Below, piece by piece: positions 1-12,569 of a stretch of 64,000 bases of DNA. The stretch lies in contig JAEPRB010000136.1 of assembly GCA_016758965.1 (NCBI GenBank), positions 46,354-110,353 on the forward strand. Direction: 5' to 3'. The translations under genes and the position numbers were made by a program. A model generated the notes under the pieces. The model did no database searches and had not been told where the DNA came from. It saw only the letters and a list, made by a program, of their open reading frames with translations. Numbering within the stretch: the first letter of the stretch is position 1; every line of letters starts with the position of its first letter. The stretch comes from Circinella minor (Eukaryota > Mucoromycota > Mucoromycetes > Mucorales > Lichtheimiaceae).

Positions 1-1230
1 TCGCTAATCTTCTTTTTTTGTCATATACAACTTCATACTATTGAATATTACTATTATTTCTGAAACCTTAGCAAAAAAAAATATATATTTTTAAATCATG
101 TTACGTAAACGTGCTATTGTCTATAATACGAAGCTACGTAAAAATATGTGGATATTTTAAAATGTTTTACAACACCAACACTAGTATGCTTACTGGTCAT
201 GTTGATTTTGGCAATAGTAATACCTAACAGCAATATAAAAATCAGAAAAAAAAAGATTTTATAAGAAAAAGTAGGTGGATACAGTAATTTCTCGTTAAAC
301 CGGTGCAGTAGTTGTTTATTAATAATATACGTCTTTTTACGTAGGTAAAAATAAATAAAAAATGTAGACACAATTAGCAGTGAAACACAAAGATGTAACT
401 CTTTCACATCTTTTCTTTTTATATATAATATGTAGTACACAACTACCTTCAATAGAACTTGCTACGTGCTATAATTATACATAAAAAAAAGAATTAATGC
501 GCCCAGTATTGACTTGTTCTGAATATCCTGACATAGCAAGTTTCAATCAAAGAAAGTTTTTATTGCATACGACGATGTCGCTAATATTGTTGTTAGTCGA
601 TGCTCATATAGTAGCTTTTGTATTTACATAAAGTCATTATGGTATATATTTAAGTACGTTAATAATAAAATGAAAATATTGGGTTGACTTGTGAGTACAT
701 TGAACAGCAATATGTTCAGGTGCTGCTGTTGCTGGCTGTCGTAACTTTTAGTTCTCTTTGTATTAAATCCACTGCCTTTCATCGTTTTCTTGGTTTTGAC
801 ATTGTTGTCGAAAACGTTTTTTGGAGCGCTGACTACATGAGGCAAACCGCGACAAAAAAAAATTGCTATCAGTAATATAAATCTTGTTGGCAGTCTATTG
901 CAGCTACTACAATACAGATGATAAATGGGCTTTATATTCAGGTTGTTCTATAGCAACCTTCCTTGTTCTTGAAAATTGGAGTAGCATAGCTGCATTATTT
1001 TATTCTTAGATATTATTACTTAGCTTGGATTAATATGAGGGTAAAATAAGTATTCTTTAACACCAAGGTATCTTAATTATCTGCAGCTTTTGCTTTTGTT
1101 TCTTGATAAATAGGAAAGGTGTCAAAAAAGGGTCATCTTAAGAGGTATTTTTTTTTTAGATATGTTGGATGCGCGCCTGTACAAGGATTAGTACGTATTT
1201 CATTTACTTGTACTAGAAAACTAACTGAAT
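1..1230. repeat. Left-end duplicated block A (inverted copy at about 22,830-24,530)
   Basis: Nearly the whole segment aligns by eye in reverse complement to 22,830-24,530. The first 40 bases match 24,490-24,530 and the stretch with GCGCGCCTGTAC near 1,170-1,185 matches 22,845-22,855. The right copy has about 530 bp (roughly 23,945-24,470) that the left copy lacks. Because similarity reaches the window edge, the duplication probably extends further left. The block holds degenerate minus-strand coding remnants, listed separately. Confidence 0.85.
114..845 (-). pseudogene. Degenerate duplicated ORF pieces, unrecognised protein
   Basis: Two minus-strand open pieces lie here: 624-845 (73 residues, ending in LNIYHNDFM) and 114-452 (112 residues, with hydrophobic stretches). 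The inverted copy at about 23,280-23,900 conserves the same frames over long runs: an HNDFM-ending piece, and a YPPTF-containing piece broken there by a stop and a frameshift. Conservation of frame through substitutions suggests that both come from a real gene, now decayed at least in the right copy. I do not recognise the family. It could be a short membrane protein with unresolved introns. Confidence 0.3.
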
Positions 1231-1344
1231 AAGCTCTTTACGTATATGTTTAACGATAATATCAGCGAAAAAGATCAATGTTTAATGTGAGAAAAGGGTT
1301 CTAGCATGCTTATAATTTGGTTTTGGAATATAATTTTTCGTTTA

Positions 1345-4295
1345 AAATAAAAACCTCGATGTTTTTCCCTTTTAATTGAAGCTCGTGCTTTTTTTTTTCA
1401 AATAGGTCTTTAATTTGACAGTGTTTTTGAAGAGTTGAATCTTGGTTTCATTTTCTGATTCTAAAATATACTCAAAATAGTATAGACTTGAGAAACGTCA
1501 AAATTAATTTGTGCAACAAAGAAGGTTGGATGATCTTGAACCATGTTATTATCTATTTTTAATTTTTAATTTTTTTTTTTTTTTTTTGGTATCCATGAAA
1601 CTATGCAATGCAAAGAAAAGAAATAGAGTGTTTCTATTATGTTTACTAGACAAAAAAAAAAGCTTAAAAATATGAAAATTATCAATATTAAAAAAAAAAA
1701 GAGAAACACCTTGTTAGTTACTTTAAAAGCAAAGTTATTTGGGGTTAGCACTTTTTATATGTACTACCAACAAGTTATGTAAATCTTTAACCACATTTCT
1801 CTTTCTCTCTATTTCTTTATGGTTGCACCAACAGAAAAATTAAAGAACACAGATTTTTATTTATCGTTGCCTGAGTGTCTTATTAAAAAACAGACATCCA
1901 TCTTTTGAAAAAAGATAAACCGGAACGACGTTACACGTTTTTATAATAGATCTTCCAACTCGATTTTTAAAATGTAAATATAAAATAATCTTTCTTTCTC
2001 TTCTTTTTTTTTTTTTTTTGCTTACATTCAAAGAAATACATTCCTTTCGTCTTTCATCCTTTTACTCTACATAAAACGTCTATATAATTAATAATAATGC
2101 GTTCCCTTTCTTTAATTGCTGCTATCGCACTTGTTGGAAGTACTGTTTCAGCTGCTCCTCGTGAAGCTCATAAAACTACTAACAAGAGCAGTGATGTAAA
2201 ATATACCTTTAATATGGGTTATTCAGAGGGTCAAGTATGTAAAATAAATATATCTTTGTGATATATATAAAAAATAGCATTATTATTATTATTACTATTA
2301 TAAGCGAATTCTAATCTATTTGACAGTATATCCTCCCTGTCAATGTTGGAACTCCAGGTCAAGGTCCTATTAATGTTGTATTCGATACTGGTTCTGAATT
2401 GACTTGGTTCCCTGGACCTGATGCTGTAAGTACTTTTCTTGTTCTAAAATTGTGCTACTGAGAAAAATAAAGCTTTGTCTTTTAAAAGAAAAAAATTAAT
2501 ATTTTTTTTTTTTGTTCACCTTAAAAATTAAAATATAGTGTGACGATTGTGTATCTGAATATAATCCATCCGCTTCTTCAACTGCCATTAAAGATGGTAA
2601 GAAGCCAGTATTTGCTGATTATGGTGATCAATGTGCAACTGTTACCAAATATAAGGTAAATATTAAAAAAAATATTGACTATTTTTTTTTCTTTTGCATC
2701 TTTAATATACTATATATAAGAAAAAATAACAATATAGATACTAAATTAAACAAAACGAAACCTGTATCTTTTTTTTCAGGATACTCTTTCTTTCCATGGA
2801 GCAGATGACTTGAAGTTCCAAAGTTTCCCAGTTGGTGCTGCTTCAGAAATTGAAGGCTTTGAACCTGGTAGCACTGGTAAGAAGCGAAAAAAAAAATTAA
2901 TGAATTATTATTTATAAGAACAAAAATACTAAAGAAATATTTTTATTAGTTGGTTACTTGGGTTTCGGTAATTCTGATGCATTGTATTCTATCGACAGTA
3001 TGTTTAACAATAACCTATTTTTTCTTCTTTTCATTAAAAAAACAAGAGCTATACAATTTTTTTCTAATCAATAATAATAATAGGTGCACTTCAAAATGAT
3101 GCTAATGGATCCAGTATGTATACTAAAGAACTATGTAATAAACAAAAAGAAGAATAACTAATTAAAAAATGAATGTAATTAATCATTATAGAAGGAAAAA
3201 AGAAGCGACAAGCCAACAACGGTAGTGGTGATATCGGTTCAAACAAACGTCCTCCAAGACAAGGTCACGGTAGACGTTGGGATACTGAAGAGTCAGCTGT
3301 AATGACCATTGGTATTGATCATTCTGCTTACCGTGGTGATCTTTATTATTTCAACTTACCTGCCTCTGAGGCCGATTGTGAAAATCACTCCATTTTCTGG
3401 CGTACCTCTCTCACTGGTGTTGGTTTAGCAGATAAACATTCTTGTAAACTTTTACCCAAATCGTATGCCAAATTCTCTACTGGTACCCGTGCTATCAAGG
3501 CACCTCCAGTTCATGCTGATTTCTTGCATTTGAAGTTTGGTGCTATCTACAATTTCTCGGAAAATCGTTATGAATTTAAGTGTAGTAAACTTGATTCCAT
3601 CGCTGACTTGCAATTCAAGTTCCAAAATTATCAAATCAATTTACCAGCTAAGCTTTGGACTGCTCGAGTGGATGCTACTGATGATAGTGAAGATGCCAAG
3701 TGTTATACTCATATTCGTCGTGGTAGTGATCGATTCAAGGAATGGACTCTTGGTACTATTGTTTTGGACGAATTTTATCAAGCTTGGGAGCAAAGCATGC
3801 TTCGAGTTGGCTTGGGTTATTTGGTCGGTGGTAGTGACAATGGTGCTACTATTACTAACATCCAATAAAAGCAGCTTTAATTTTTCTTCTACGTAACCTA
3901 AATATTCCCCTTCATAATTCTTCTCTTTCACTATTCCTTTTTACATACAAAATACAATTTATTAACCAATTTAAATTATAAACAAGTGTACAATTATATA
4001 TATATAATAAATGTATTTTTATACACTATTTAGCCTTCTCTCGTTTTGCACTTTTTTATTAATATTATTACTGATTTAAAAAATTGAAACCTATAACCTT
4101 TTTTTTATTTCATTATAAGTATATAAAACAACTGTTCAGTTCCAGTCTATTTTATACTTTTTTTTTCGGAGCTAACTATTACTGTCGAATCCAGCTTGTT
4201 ACGCAGGTGGGGGATTTAGGTCAAAAGAAAGGAAAATAGAATGTGGTTGTTAGCTACCAACTATTATTAGTTATTGATAGATGTGAATAATAGCC
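1345..4295. repeat. Duplicated block B (inverted copy at about 28,310-31,325)
   Basis: About 3 kb containing the complete protease-like gene, its upstream region and its 3' flank. The reverse complement is at 28,310-31,325. Similarity begins around the GCTCGTGC sequence at 1,380 (matched near 31,290) and ends around ATTAGTTATTGATAGATGTG near 4,265-4,285 (matched near 28,325-28,345). The order of blocks A and B differs between the two places, so a simple single inversion does not explain it. Confidence 0.85.
2097..3868 (+). CDS. Secreted aspartic-protease-like protein, paralogue 1 (second catalytic Asp replaced by Ser)
   Basis: Seven exons: 2097-2234, 2327-2425, 2539-2655, 2780-2876, 2950-2997, 3084-3113, 3192-3868; 401 residues. 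An 18-residue signal peptide (MRSLSLIAAIALVGSTVSA) is followed by the pepsin-type (A1) N-lobe, with first active-site motif FDTGSELTW (D66), a flap-like ADYGDQ and GYLGFGN. A basic interlobe linker (KKKRQ, then KRPPRQ) could be cut by a Kex2-like enzyme. The C-lobe has the FWRTSL strand and KCSKLDSI, and ends with EWTLGTIVLDEFYQAWE, the usual LG...F motif. Where pepsins have DTGT, this protein has AKFSTGTRAI, so the second catalytic Asp is Ser272. Two aspartates are needed for catalysis in this family, so an inactive, binding or inhibitory role outside the cell is inferred. The start is set by the signal peptide and by matching paralogue 2. Confidence 0.85.
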
Positions 4296-4299
4296 TATT

Positions 4300-5900
4300 T
4301 TGATCAACCCTTTTTTTTTCATTTTTTCTGTAAGAAAAATAATATTACTGAGAAAGATTGTTGAAATATAAGATACGTAAATTGTTATTTGAAAATAAAA
4401 TAGTAATAAGAAATGGGGGTAAAAATGAGAACGCCGCTAACAAGAATATGAAAATAAAAATAATACCTCAAATCTCTCAGTTATGCATCTTTTGTTTTTG
4501 GAAATGTTGCAACTTGCATCGAGATTTTTTTTTGGGGGGTGGGGGGTGGAGAGCCGTTTCCTAAAAAACGCGGGCACGTGATCTAACAAAATATATTTTC
4601 CATCGTATGTATGAGATCAATTTTAGTGCCAACTTTTCTTTCAGTAACAAATTTAATACGAATTCCAATAAAAAGTATTGGAACGATTGAAAAAATTAAA
4701 AAAAGTTGATGAAAAATAAGAAAAACGAATACGTATGGTTATATGTATCGAGTGGATGGGATCATAGTGCGTCACATTATATGTGTTCTGCGTGTTCATC
4801 CGAGTGTATCTGTTTATATCTATTCAAGTATCGAACTGGAAAGATGTAGAAAATGCTTTAACAGTGTAAGATCAGTACATATATGATATGTCACAATTTT
4901 TATGTTAATGAGGGCTCAATAATAATAATATCATGAACTCATCATATCTTTCATTGCTTTGCTTAATTATAAAAAAATATTAGCGTACATATTAAAGTAA
5001 TATCATACTGTAATTATTTTGAAAAGGAGAGCTGTAGCTCAGCATGTAACATAATAATTGATATTTTTGATGCTTCATTTCTTATTGCTATTATTTTTTC
5101 CTTAATAAAATATATTAAGAGCAAAAGATAGTGGCATATATATATTTTTTTCAATTATTAAGCGTATAACTTTTCTTTGTTATTCAATTAATAGCTGCGT
5201 GGTCATTAACATTAAAAAATCACTGGCTATTAAGAACGTTGATAAGTTTATCATTTGTTTGATATTTATTTATATTACGAGCATTTGGGCTTTTACATTG
5301 TATTTTATCATTCTTGAACCGACAAATTATTTTCTTCAATATAAGTGATTAAAACTACGTACGTAATGATCCTTTTTTTCTTCATTACTAACAAAGCCAT
5401 CCGTGAATTAAAACCAAAATAAAATAAAAATAAATGTTTTAATTGTTCTCACGACTTACAACAAACTTTCTACTAATACTTTTAACGAAATATATATATA
5501 CAGTATTGCTACGTACTATTAAAAAAAGTACGTAATCAAAATAATAATATGCTTCTTGCCTATCAAGTGACACTCGTCTCATTTATTTTCAATAAGTTAT
5601 CGTTGGAATCTAGTTATCTAGAAGATGTCGATGTGGTTTTTTTTTTTGTTATCGAAAGTCCAATTCTGTTGTGAAAATAATTTTTTTGAAGACCCTAAGA
5701 ATGATATAAACATGGCATAAAACAAAGTCATGATTTGACTCATAATAAAAAGATATGAATAGGGTCGAATATAATATTCATCATTTTCTTTTTACTCTCT
5801 CCTCTCTCTTTTATAATTATCATCATACACTGTATAGTACATATTGTACATCCTCGTATTTTTTTTTTACATTTCTACATAGCATTTCAGCCAATAAGTC
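4300..5900. other. Non-coding AT-rich stretch
   Basis: No ORF with protein-like composition and no RNA gene was recognised. Several TACGTA palindromes, short poly-A/T runs and a G-rich tract at 4,532-4,550 are present. Confidence 0.5.
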
Positions 5901-6235
5901 ATAAATCATTCGGTCTATCCTTCTTGTATCGACTTTCTACTGGTTCAACGATGAACTGTTTCTTTTTCCCATACGGTCTTTCTTCTGGTACTACTCGTAG
6001 GCTATCCTGGTTTTTTTTCAAGATGCCTCTTCTGGTTAACAAGATTATCCTGAATAAGATCAATGTTTTTCATCTGCTAATTGGTTTCTTTTTTTATGGT
6101 CAAGTGGGTTGTCAGTTTATATTTTCGTTACTGTCATTACTGGTTACAAGTGCCATTTATTACTTTTTAAACGATACATTGTTCAGAGTAAGTAATTATT
6201 ATGGTTCTTTTTTTTTTTTTTTTGGTAACGGATGA
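5900..6235. pseudogene. Possible coding remnant, strand uncertain
   Basis: The plus frame at 5,924-6,235 is open for 103 residues but is mostly Phe/Leu-rich. The opposite strand at about 5,905-6,060 reads a short charged segment with protein-like composition (containing VVPEERPYGKKKQF) ending in a stop. I cannot tell which strand, if either, was coding, and I do not recognise a family. Confidence 0.15.
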
Positions 6236-6399
6236 TGATCAAAATTATATGTCATATTCATATGCAGAAGACTAACTTTAAATATTTCTTTGTTTTTCTT
6301 TGGTTCATCGGGGGCAGGTCCTTTGGATCTGCTCCATTTTCTTATACTAGATCCTTAGAAAGACAACGCTCGATAACCAAGAACATTTATGTTCCGTCT

Positions 6400-6560
6400 T
6401 TCTGGATTTTAAAATTTGTGAGCATGTTGTTAGAAGCTTCGGCTGACGTCCTCATGCGTTGTGGGACACACCGCCTCCGGGTGCAGGAGGCCTAGGGACC
6501 AGTTACTTCTGTCCTTCGGGACTTCTGTACATTGGAGTAGCCCTATGCTTTAAAACGTGT
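6400..6560. ncRNA. GC-rich hairpin-rich island, possible structured RNA
   Basis: A sharp compositional outlier in AT-rich surroundings. Visible hairpins include GTCC-TTCG-GGAC near 6,511-6,522 (a C(UUCG)G tetraloop), CCTCC-GGGTGCA-GGAGG near 6,474-6,490, and a TAGGG/CCCTA pair enclosing the tetraloop hairpin (about 6,493 and 6,541). It does not match what I remember of U1-U6, 5S, SRP or RNase P RNA. A plus-strand ORF (6,232-6,495) overlaps its first half. A structured RNA is inferred only from the hairpins. Confidence 0.3.
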
Positions 6561-7680
6561 AAGTTAATTTCAGTTTTTGGGGGAGAAATTAACCCGCGCT
6601 TTTTTGAAAACTCCTGGGTAACACTGTAAAACTTTTCCCCCAAAGTGTCACTCAATAATATTTGAAGTAACTCACTTTAATAAATCAAATATAACTCATC
6701 ACTTTTTTTTTGTTCTGATCACTGGTAGACTTTTGGTTTTACGTGATATAAATTTAAAGTTATATTAATTTGTAGGTTAGTAACAATAACTGAACTAAAT
6801 ACCTGTTATTGACAACCTTGTTCATTCGTTACTACGATACACAAATTTATTTAGACAACACATAATATATAAGTGATATTCCTTTTTTTTTTCTTTCTCT
6901 CTCCAACATCTTATTACCAAATATGTATAGTTTTCTTTTTATTCTCCCTTTTATTTTCATTTATGTATTTATTAGTTTATGCAGGTCATTTATATTAGTT
7001 TTTTTTTTTCTTACCTAAAAAAAAATAACGAAATGATAATATTTAATGCATATATCAAATCTAGTAATCCATGTTTCTGCAAACAATAAAAAGATGAAGA
7101 TTTCAACATAATAGATGTTGATAATAATTGTTTCCCGCCCCCCTTATTAATAAAATTAAATGACCTGCAGATACTTTAATATCCTACCTGAAGGAGAGTA
7201 GATCATTCAATTTCTTTGTCTAAATGTATATTATATTACGTCCGAACCCCTCCCCCCCCAAACATATTAATTTTATATACGTATATTTTATTTGTTCGTC
7301 TTATAATAATAAATGACAAGTATCAGTGAGTGTATAGATGAGCTGATGTATACTAAAAAGAGATATAATAAAAAGATGTCACCATTATTTATTATAATAC
7401 TCTCCTTGATATCGTTATGTTGGAGAGTAATTTATTCATTACTGTTATTATTATTAAATGTAAACGTTCTTTTTAATATATATATATATATATATATATT
7501 ACTGCAAAATATATTTGAATTAATATAAGGGAAAAGGATATCTATTTTTATTACTGTGTTATTTAATTAATAAATAATAATAGTAGTATCATGATCATAT
7601 TATATACAAGTAAAATGAGAGAGAGATGATTTTAATATGAAATAAATACAAAACAAATGAAATGAAATGATGTTGATTTA
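6560..7680. other. Non-coding AT-rich stretch
   Basis: Short poly-T and (TA)n runs (7,478-7,500) occur, and a C-rich tract near 7,246-7,260. A short ORF at 7,313-7,528 is low-complexity. Nothing is supported as a gene. Confidence 0.5.
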
Positions 7681-7683
7681 ATT

Positions 7684-7941
7684 TTATGATACAGTTAATA
7701 AATTTTTCTTTCTTTCTTCACTACTTCGTAATTGACCACATGCAGCAAGAATATCTATAATAAATATTTTTATATAGAGTTAGTTATAAAAAGTTTTGTT
7801 AAAGATATACAATATTTACCTTGACCTCTAGGTCTTCTTATAGTACAATGGACACCACCATTTTGAACTATTTGAGCGAATTTTTCAACTTGTTCTGGTT
7901 TTGATGTTTTATATATACTTCCAGGCCATGGATTAAATGGT

Positions 7942-7978
<37 letters not shown>

Positions 7979-9133
7979 ATTATTAATATTAATATTCAAA
8001 ATAATAATAATAATAATAAATGTTTATATATAACTTACATAAGATTAACATGTGCAGGTAATTGTTTTAAAAGTTTAACAAGATCTTTTGCTTCACTTAA
8101 TGAATCATTTATACCATCTAACATTACATATCTATATATAATAACAAAGTAAATAAAAAGATAATATTATGCTGTGTTTCTTCATTTTTTTTTAAAAAAA
8201 CAAAACAAAACTTACTCAAAGGTAATTCTTTGACCACTTGATTGTTTTGCATAATTAAAACAAGCATCCATTAATGTTTCTAATGGATATGTTTTATTTA
8301 ATGGTACAAGTGTATCTCTTAATGAATCTCTTGTTGCATGTAAAGAAATAGCAAGTGAAACACCTAATTCAGTAGCTATTTTAGGTATAAGTGGAACAAC
8401 ACCTGAAGTAGAAATAGTAATTTTTTGTTTTGGCCATTGTAATCCTTGTTGATCTGTTAAGATTTGAATCGCTTGAAATACTTGTTTATGATTATAAAGA
8501 GGTTCTCCTTGACCCATAAATACCATATGAGATAATAATTTAGGTCGATTGATAGGTGATTGATGAAATTGTTTTATACCATGTGCTGCTAACATGACTT
8601 GTCCAATAATTTCACCTGATGTAAGATTTCTTAATAATTTTTGAGTTCCTGTTTTTTTATATAATTTAGTAAATCAAATATTTCATTTAGGTAGGTGGGT
8701 GAAAAGGATATATATGTTTTTTTTTTTTTTTTTTTTTTTTTTTACCTGTATGACAAAAACTACAACGTAAAGAACAACCAATTTGAGAAGAAACACAAAG
8801 TGTATGACGTTTGGGTTCTGGAATTAATACAGATTCAACAACAGCTCTTGGATCATCAAATCCAACTAACCATTTACGAGTACCATCCACAGAAGTTTGA
8901 TCTAATTGGACATGACCATAATCAATAGTATAATATTGTTTTAAATGATCTCTTAAAGGATTCGATAAATTAGTCATTTTTGAAAATGACGTGGTTCCAT
9001 GACGATACATATGTTGCCATAATTGAAATGCTGTAAATTGTTTTACTGTAGGTATATTTTGAACTTCTTGTTTAATTTGATCTAATGTAAGTCCAATTAA
9101 ATTTTTTTTCTTATTGACATGTCGAATAACCAT
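7684..9133 (-). CDS. RlmN/Cfr-family radical-SAM RNA methyltransferase
   Basis: Five exons on the minus strand: 8746-9133, 8216-8648, 8039-8131, 7820-7941, 7684-7754; 368 residues, the usual RlmN length. Bacterial RlmN adds a methyl group to C2 of an adenosine in 23S rRNA and some tRNAs, using S-adenosylmethionine and a 4Fe-4S cluster. The cluster motif CSLRCSFC is at Cys120/124/127. LCVSSQ carries Cys113, matching the conserved E. coli Cys118, and ILAACGQLR carries Cys351, matching the methyl-carrier Cys355. [15 protein letters not shown] and SLHATRD are also present. All catalytic residues are in place, so the enzyme is probably active. No clear mitochondrial presequence is visible at the N-terminus, so the target RNA and compartment are unknown. 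Confidence 0.92.
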
Positions 9134-9778
9134 TATGTATTAATTTAAAAGAGAGAAAAAAAAGAGCGAAAAAAAAAAAAAAATTTAAGAGAAAAAAAAA
9201 ATTTTAATAATTAATGCAAAAAAAAAAAAAAAAAACTTGGGGAACTTGAATTGGATAAATAATTTATTATTTCTTTTTTTTAATACATAAAAAAAAAAGT
9301 GTAATTGAATAAGGAAAAACAATAATGAATCATAAAAAGAAAAAAACAACCATCCTCTTTAATGTGTATGTTTTTTGAAAAAAATTAATAGTCAATATTA
9401 ACTTGTTATTTTTAATTATTTTTTTTTAGCAAAGTGTGTGTGGATGGTTTTATATTTGTTTGTTTGTTTTTTTTTTAAAAAAAAAGGGGGGGGGGGGGAG
9501 AGGGGAAAATATAAAATTGCTGCCTTATGAAAGAAAAATGCTATGTGTATATGTGTGTGTGCTTATTACATATCATCCTTATTAGGATAATTAACAAAAA
9601 AAAAAGATGAGTTTATAAAAGTAAGTTAAAATGTTGTGAAATGAAAAAAAAAGTGTATATAAAAAAAAGGGGGAGAGAGAGAAAAGTTAAATAAAAAAAA
9701 AGAAGGAGCAATAGAAAAAAGTGTGTGTGTGTGTGTGTATATATATATTTAAGAAAAAAAAGAAAGAAAAGAATTGGA

Positions 9779-9852
9779 TCATATATAATTTTGAACAAAA
9801 AAAGGTTGATTGGTAGATGAAGATAAAGAAGTGCAATTGGGTGATGATGAAA

Positions 9853-9884
<32 letters not shown>

Positions 9885-11128
9885 TTATTATTATTATTAC
9901 GTTGTTGTTGTTGTGATTGTACTTGAGGTTGTTTATGTTGTGTTTGTTGTTCTTTACTATTACCATTACTTGTACTATGACGATGGATACGAATATGTTG
10001 ATTAAGATTATCAGATCGAGAAAATCGTTTATTACAACTTTGATAAGGACATTCAAATGCTATAATTATTTAATAATTTTAGTAAATACAAGTACGTAAT
10101 GATTTAGAACTGACTGACTCTAATATAAGATATTACTTACGTTTTTCAAGTGTATGAATAGATCGAATATGTCTTTTTAAATGTTCAGATCGTTTAAATA
10201 CTTTTCCACAACCATCGGCTTTACAAGTAAACATACGAGCACCATTATTACTAGGAACATTGGAAACACGTCGACCTCGAGATCTTGGTGTTTTAACACT
10301 TTTTGTTCCATTAGTATTAGAATTTCGTCGGGTATTATTATTACCAGTAATAACAGCACCAGTTGTATTTGGAGATGAAATATTATTATTATTATTATTT
10401 GTTGTTACTGTATTATTATTATTATTAGATGGTTGTTGTTGCTGATGATAAGGATGTTGAGGTACTGAGGTAGGTGGTATAAATGATGAATGATGATGAT
10501 GAGTTGTTGATAATGAAGGTGGAGGAAATGCATAAAAGGGTGAAGAAGTTGGATGAGAAGTAGCATTTTCTTTATTCTGCATTAAAGGACGAGTTGTACA
10601 CAATTGAGCAAACATATTAGGTTCTTCAAAAGAATGATGACTAAAAGAATGGTGTCTTGTTGGAATAGTATTATCATAAAGACCAAATGGAACAGGTTGT
10701 GGTGCAGCAATTGAATGACGATGCTGATGTTGTTGTTGTTGATGATGATAAAGAGGTTGCAAAAACGTTGAAGTAGTGGTAGTAGAAGGTATAGTAGTAG
10801 CAGAAGAAGACATTAATGCCATACTAATACTTGGATCCATTAATAATGGTTCGGTAGAAGAAGGAAGACTTGAAGTAGTATGTTGATAATCATTACTACT
10901 TGTTGAAGAAGAAGAAGATCCGGTATGATAATCTTCTGTAGAACTACTGGTATTAGATGGAGATGACAATGGATGATCCGATAATAAATCAGTATAACTG
11001 AAACGACGATCTGATTGTTCCTTTTTGACAAGCATCGGAGGAGATGAAGAAAGTGAATTTGGATTCACAAAACGAAGGATACTATTTTGAGCATCCGTTG
11101 TGAATGATTGTACGCAAGGAGATGTCAT
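9779..11128 (-). CDS. C2H2 zinc-finger regulator with Msn2/4-like fingers
   Basis: Two exons: 10141-11128 and 9779-10059; 422 residues. A long low-complexity region rich in Ser, His, Gln and Asn comes first. It is followed by a basic segment (KTPRSRGRR) and two C2H2 fingers at about 302-325 (CKADGC, KRSEHLKRH) and 333-355 (CPYQSC, SRSDNLNQH), joined across the intron. The helices RSEHLKRH and RSDNLxQH are the same as those of yeast Msn2/Msn4, which bind AGGGG stress-response elements, so STRE-like binding is inferred. The tail has a Thr run encoded by an ACT repeat. The intron sits just before the second finger, and its placement restores the normal linker and finger, which supports the model. 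Confidence 0.85.
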
Positions 11129-12569
11129 TATTATTATTATTACGGGAGGGTGTGTGTGTATATACTATGTTGTTATATAAAAGCAAAATTTGAATAAAGA
11201 AGAGTAAGTTTAAATGACAAAAAGTATGAATAAGAGTAGAAGAGACAATAAAAAAAAATTGGAAAGAAAAAAAAAAGATTGGGGTATTTAAGGGTAATTT
11301 TTTTTTTTTTTTAGAAACAAAGTTTTTTATAGTGTGTAAAAAAATAAAATAGCTGTCAACAAAAAAAGGGAGCAAGGTTCAAATGAGAACAAATAAAAGA
11401 GTGTGAGTGTGTGAGTGTGTGTGTGTGTATTACAGAATTGAAAAGTATTATAAGTGAATCGCATAACAAGTTACAAGTTTTTTTTTTTTTTTTTAAAAAA
11501 AAAAGTCGGAATAAAAAGAAAATGGCAAGTGGCAACACGAGGGGATTTTTATGGCTACCATTCTTATTCTGGACAACGGCTTGAAAAGGAATTTGTCCAT
11601 GTCCTTTTTTCTAATCAACATACAGTTTCTCCCTAAACGTCAATAATAATAATATCTTTTTTATTTTTATATTTTTGCATATACCATTTTTTAAAAAAAA
11701 ATCGAATAGTAAAAGTGACTCGTGCAAAAAGCTATTCTATGTTTATAAATCCTAGTTTTATACATTTCTTTTTTTTTTTTTTTTTTGTCGATCCTGACTC
11801 AATTCAATTTTTGTCTACCGAAGAAAGAAAGAAAGAAAGAAAAAATAGGAGTAAAAAAATAATAATAATTCATTATTTATTCATCATAATAATAAAAATT
11901 CATCTATCAAAAAAAAATCATTATTAAAAAGGGATAATTATTATTATTATCATTTACTATTATAAAAAAAAAAAGGTCTATTCTTATAATGTGTGTATAT
12001 ATGAATGAATGAATAATAAATCCATTTTGTCGATCTTTTTAAGATATTACATACTTTTTTATTATTATATGATCCTATATACTTCTTTTCAGGAATCAAC
12101 CTTGACATTTCCATAGTAACGTTACACGTGTGATTGCATTTTCTTTGTTTCTATGCAACAAAAAAAAAGATACGTATCATTAAAAATCACTCCTCCCCCA
12201 GCATAGTAACCATTTATATATATAACATCAAAACATATATATTATTCGTCATTTACATATCCCTCCCCCAAATTATACTTTTTATGCTGTGCAACAAAAT
12301 ATCACTCCGCTTTTCTTTTTTCATATTACAATTATTTTTATTTTTATATTTCAATTACCACACAGACCGGACTGGAAAATAATAACAATAAGGTAATAAA
12401 CATTTGAACCAATACATAATCAAAAAAAAAGGGGGGGGGAGAAGAGGAAGTAAAAAGAAGTACAGAAAAAAAAGTCTAGTTCATTACGTAGATATGAAAA
12501 AAAAAAGAACTTTTAGCCTTTTAAGAATTTTGTTATTTGTGATACATAGAAAAAAAAGGGTCCTTTTTT
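11129..12569. other. Intergenic region
   Basis: No gene recognised. It contains GT repeats (11,402-11,430), poly-T/A runs and a G/A-rich tract near 12,430-12,450. The short ORFs are low-complexity shadows. Confidence 0.5.

Noticed and set aside
1..60. Telomere at the left edge
   Set aside because: No telomeric repeat is visible; the edge cuts through a duplicated block.
10840..11031. Leu/Ile-rich ORFs in alternative frames of the zinc-finger genes
   Set aside because: Shadows of repetitive CAA/AAT/ATC codons in the real genes.
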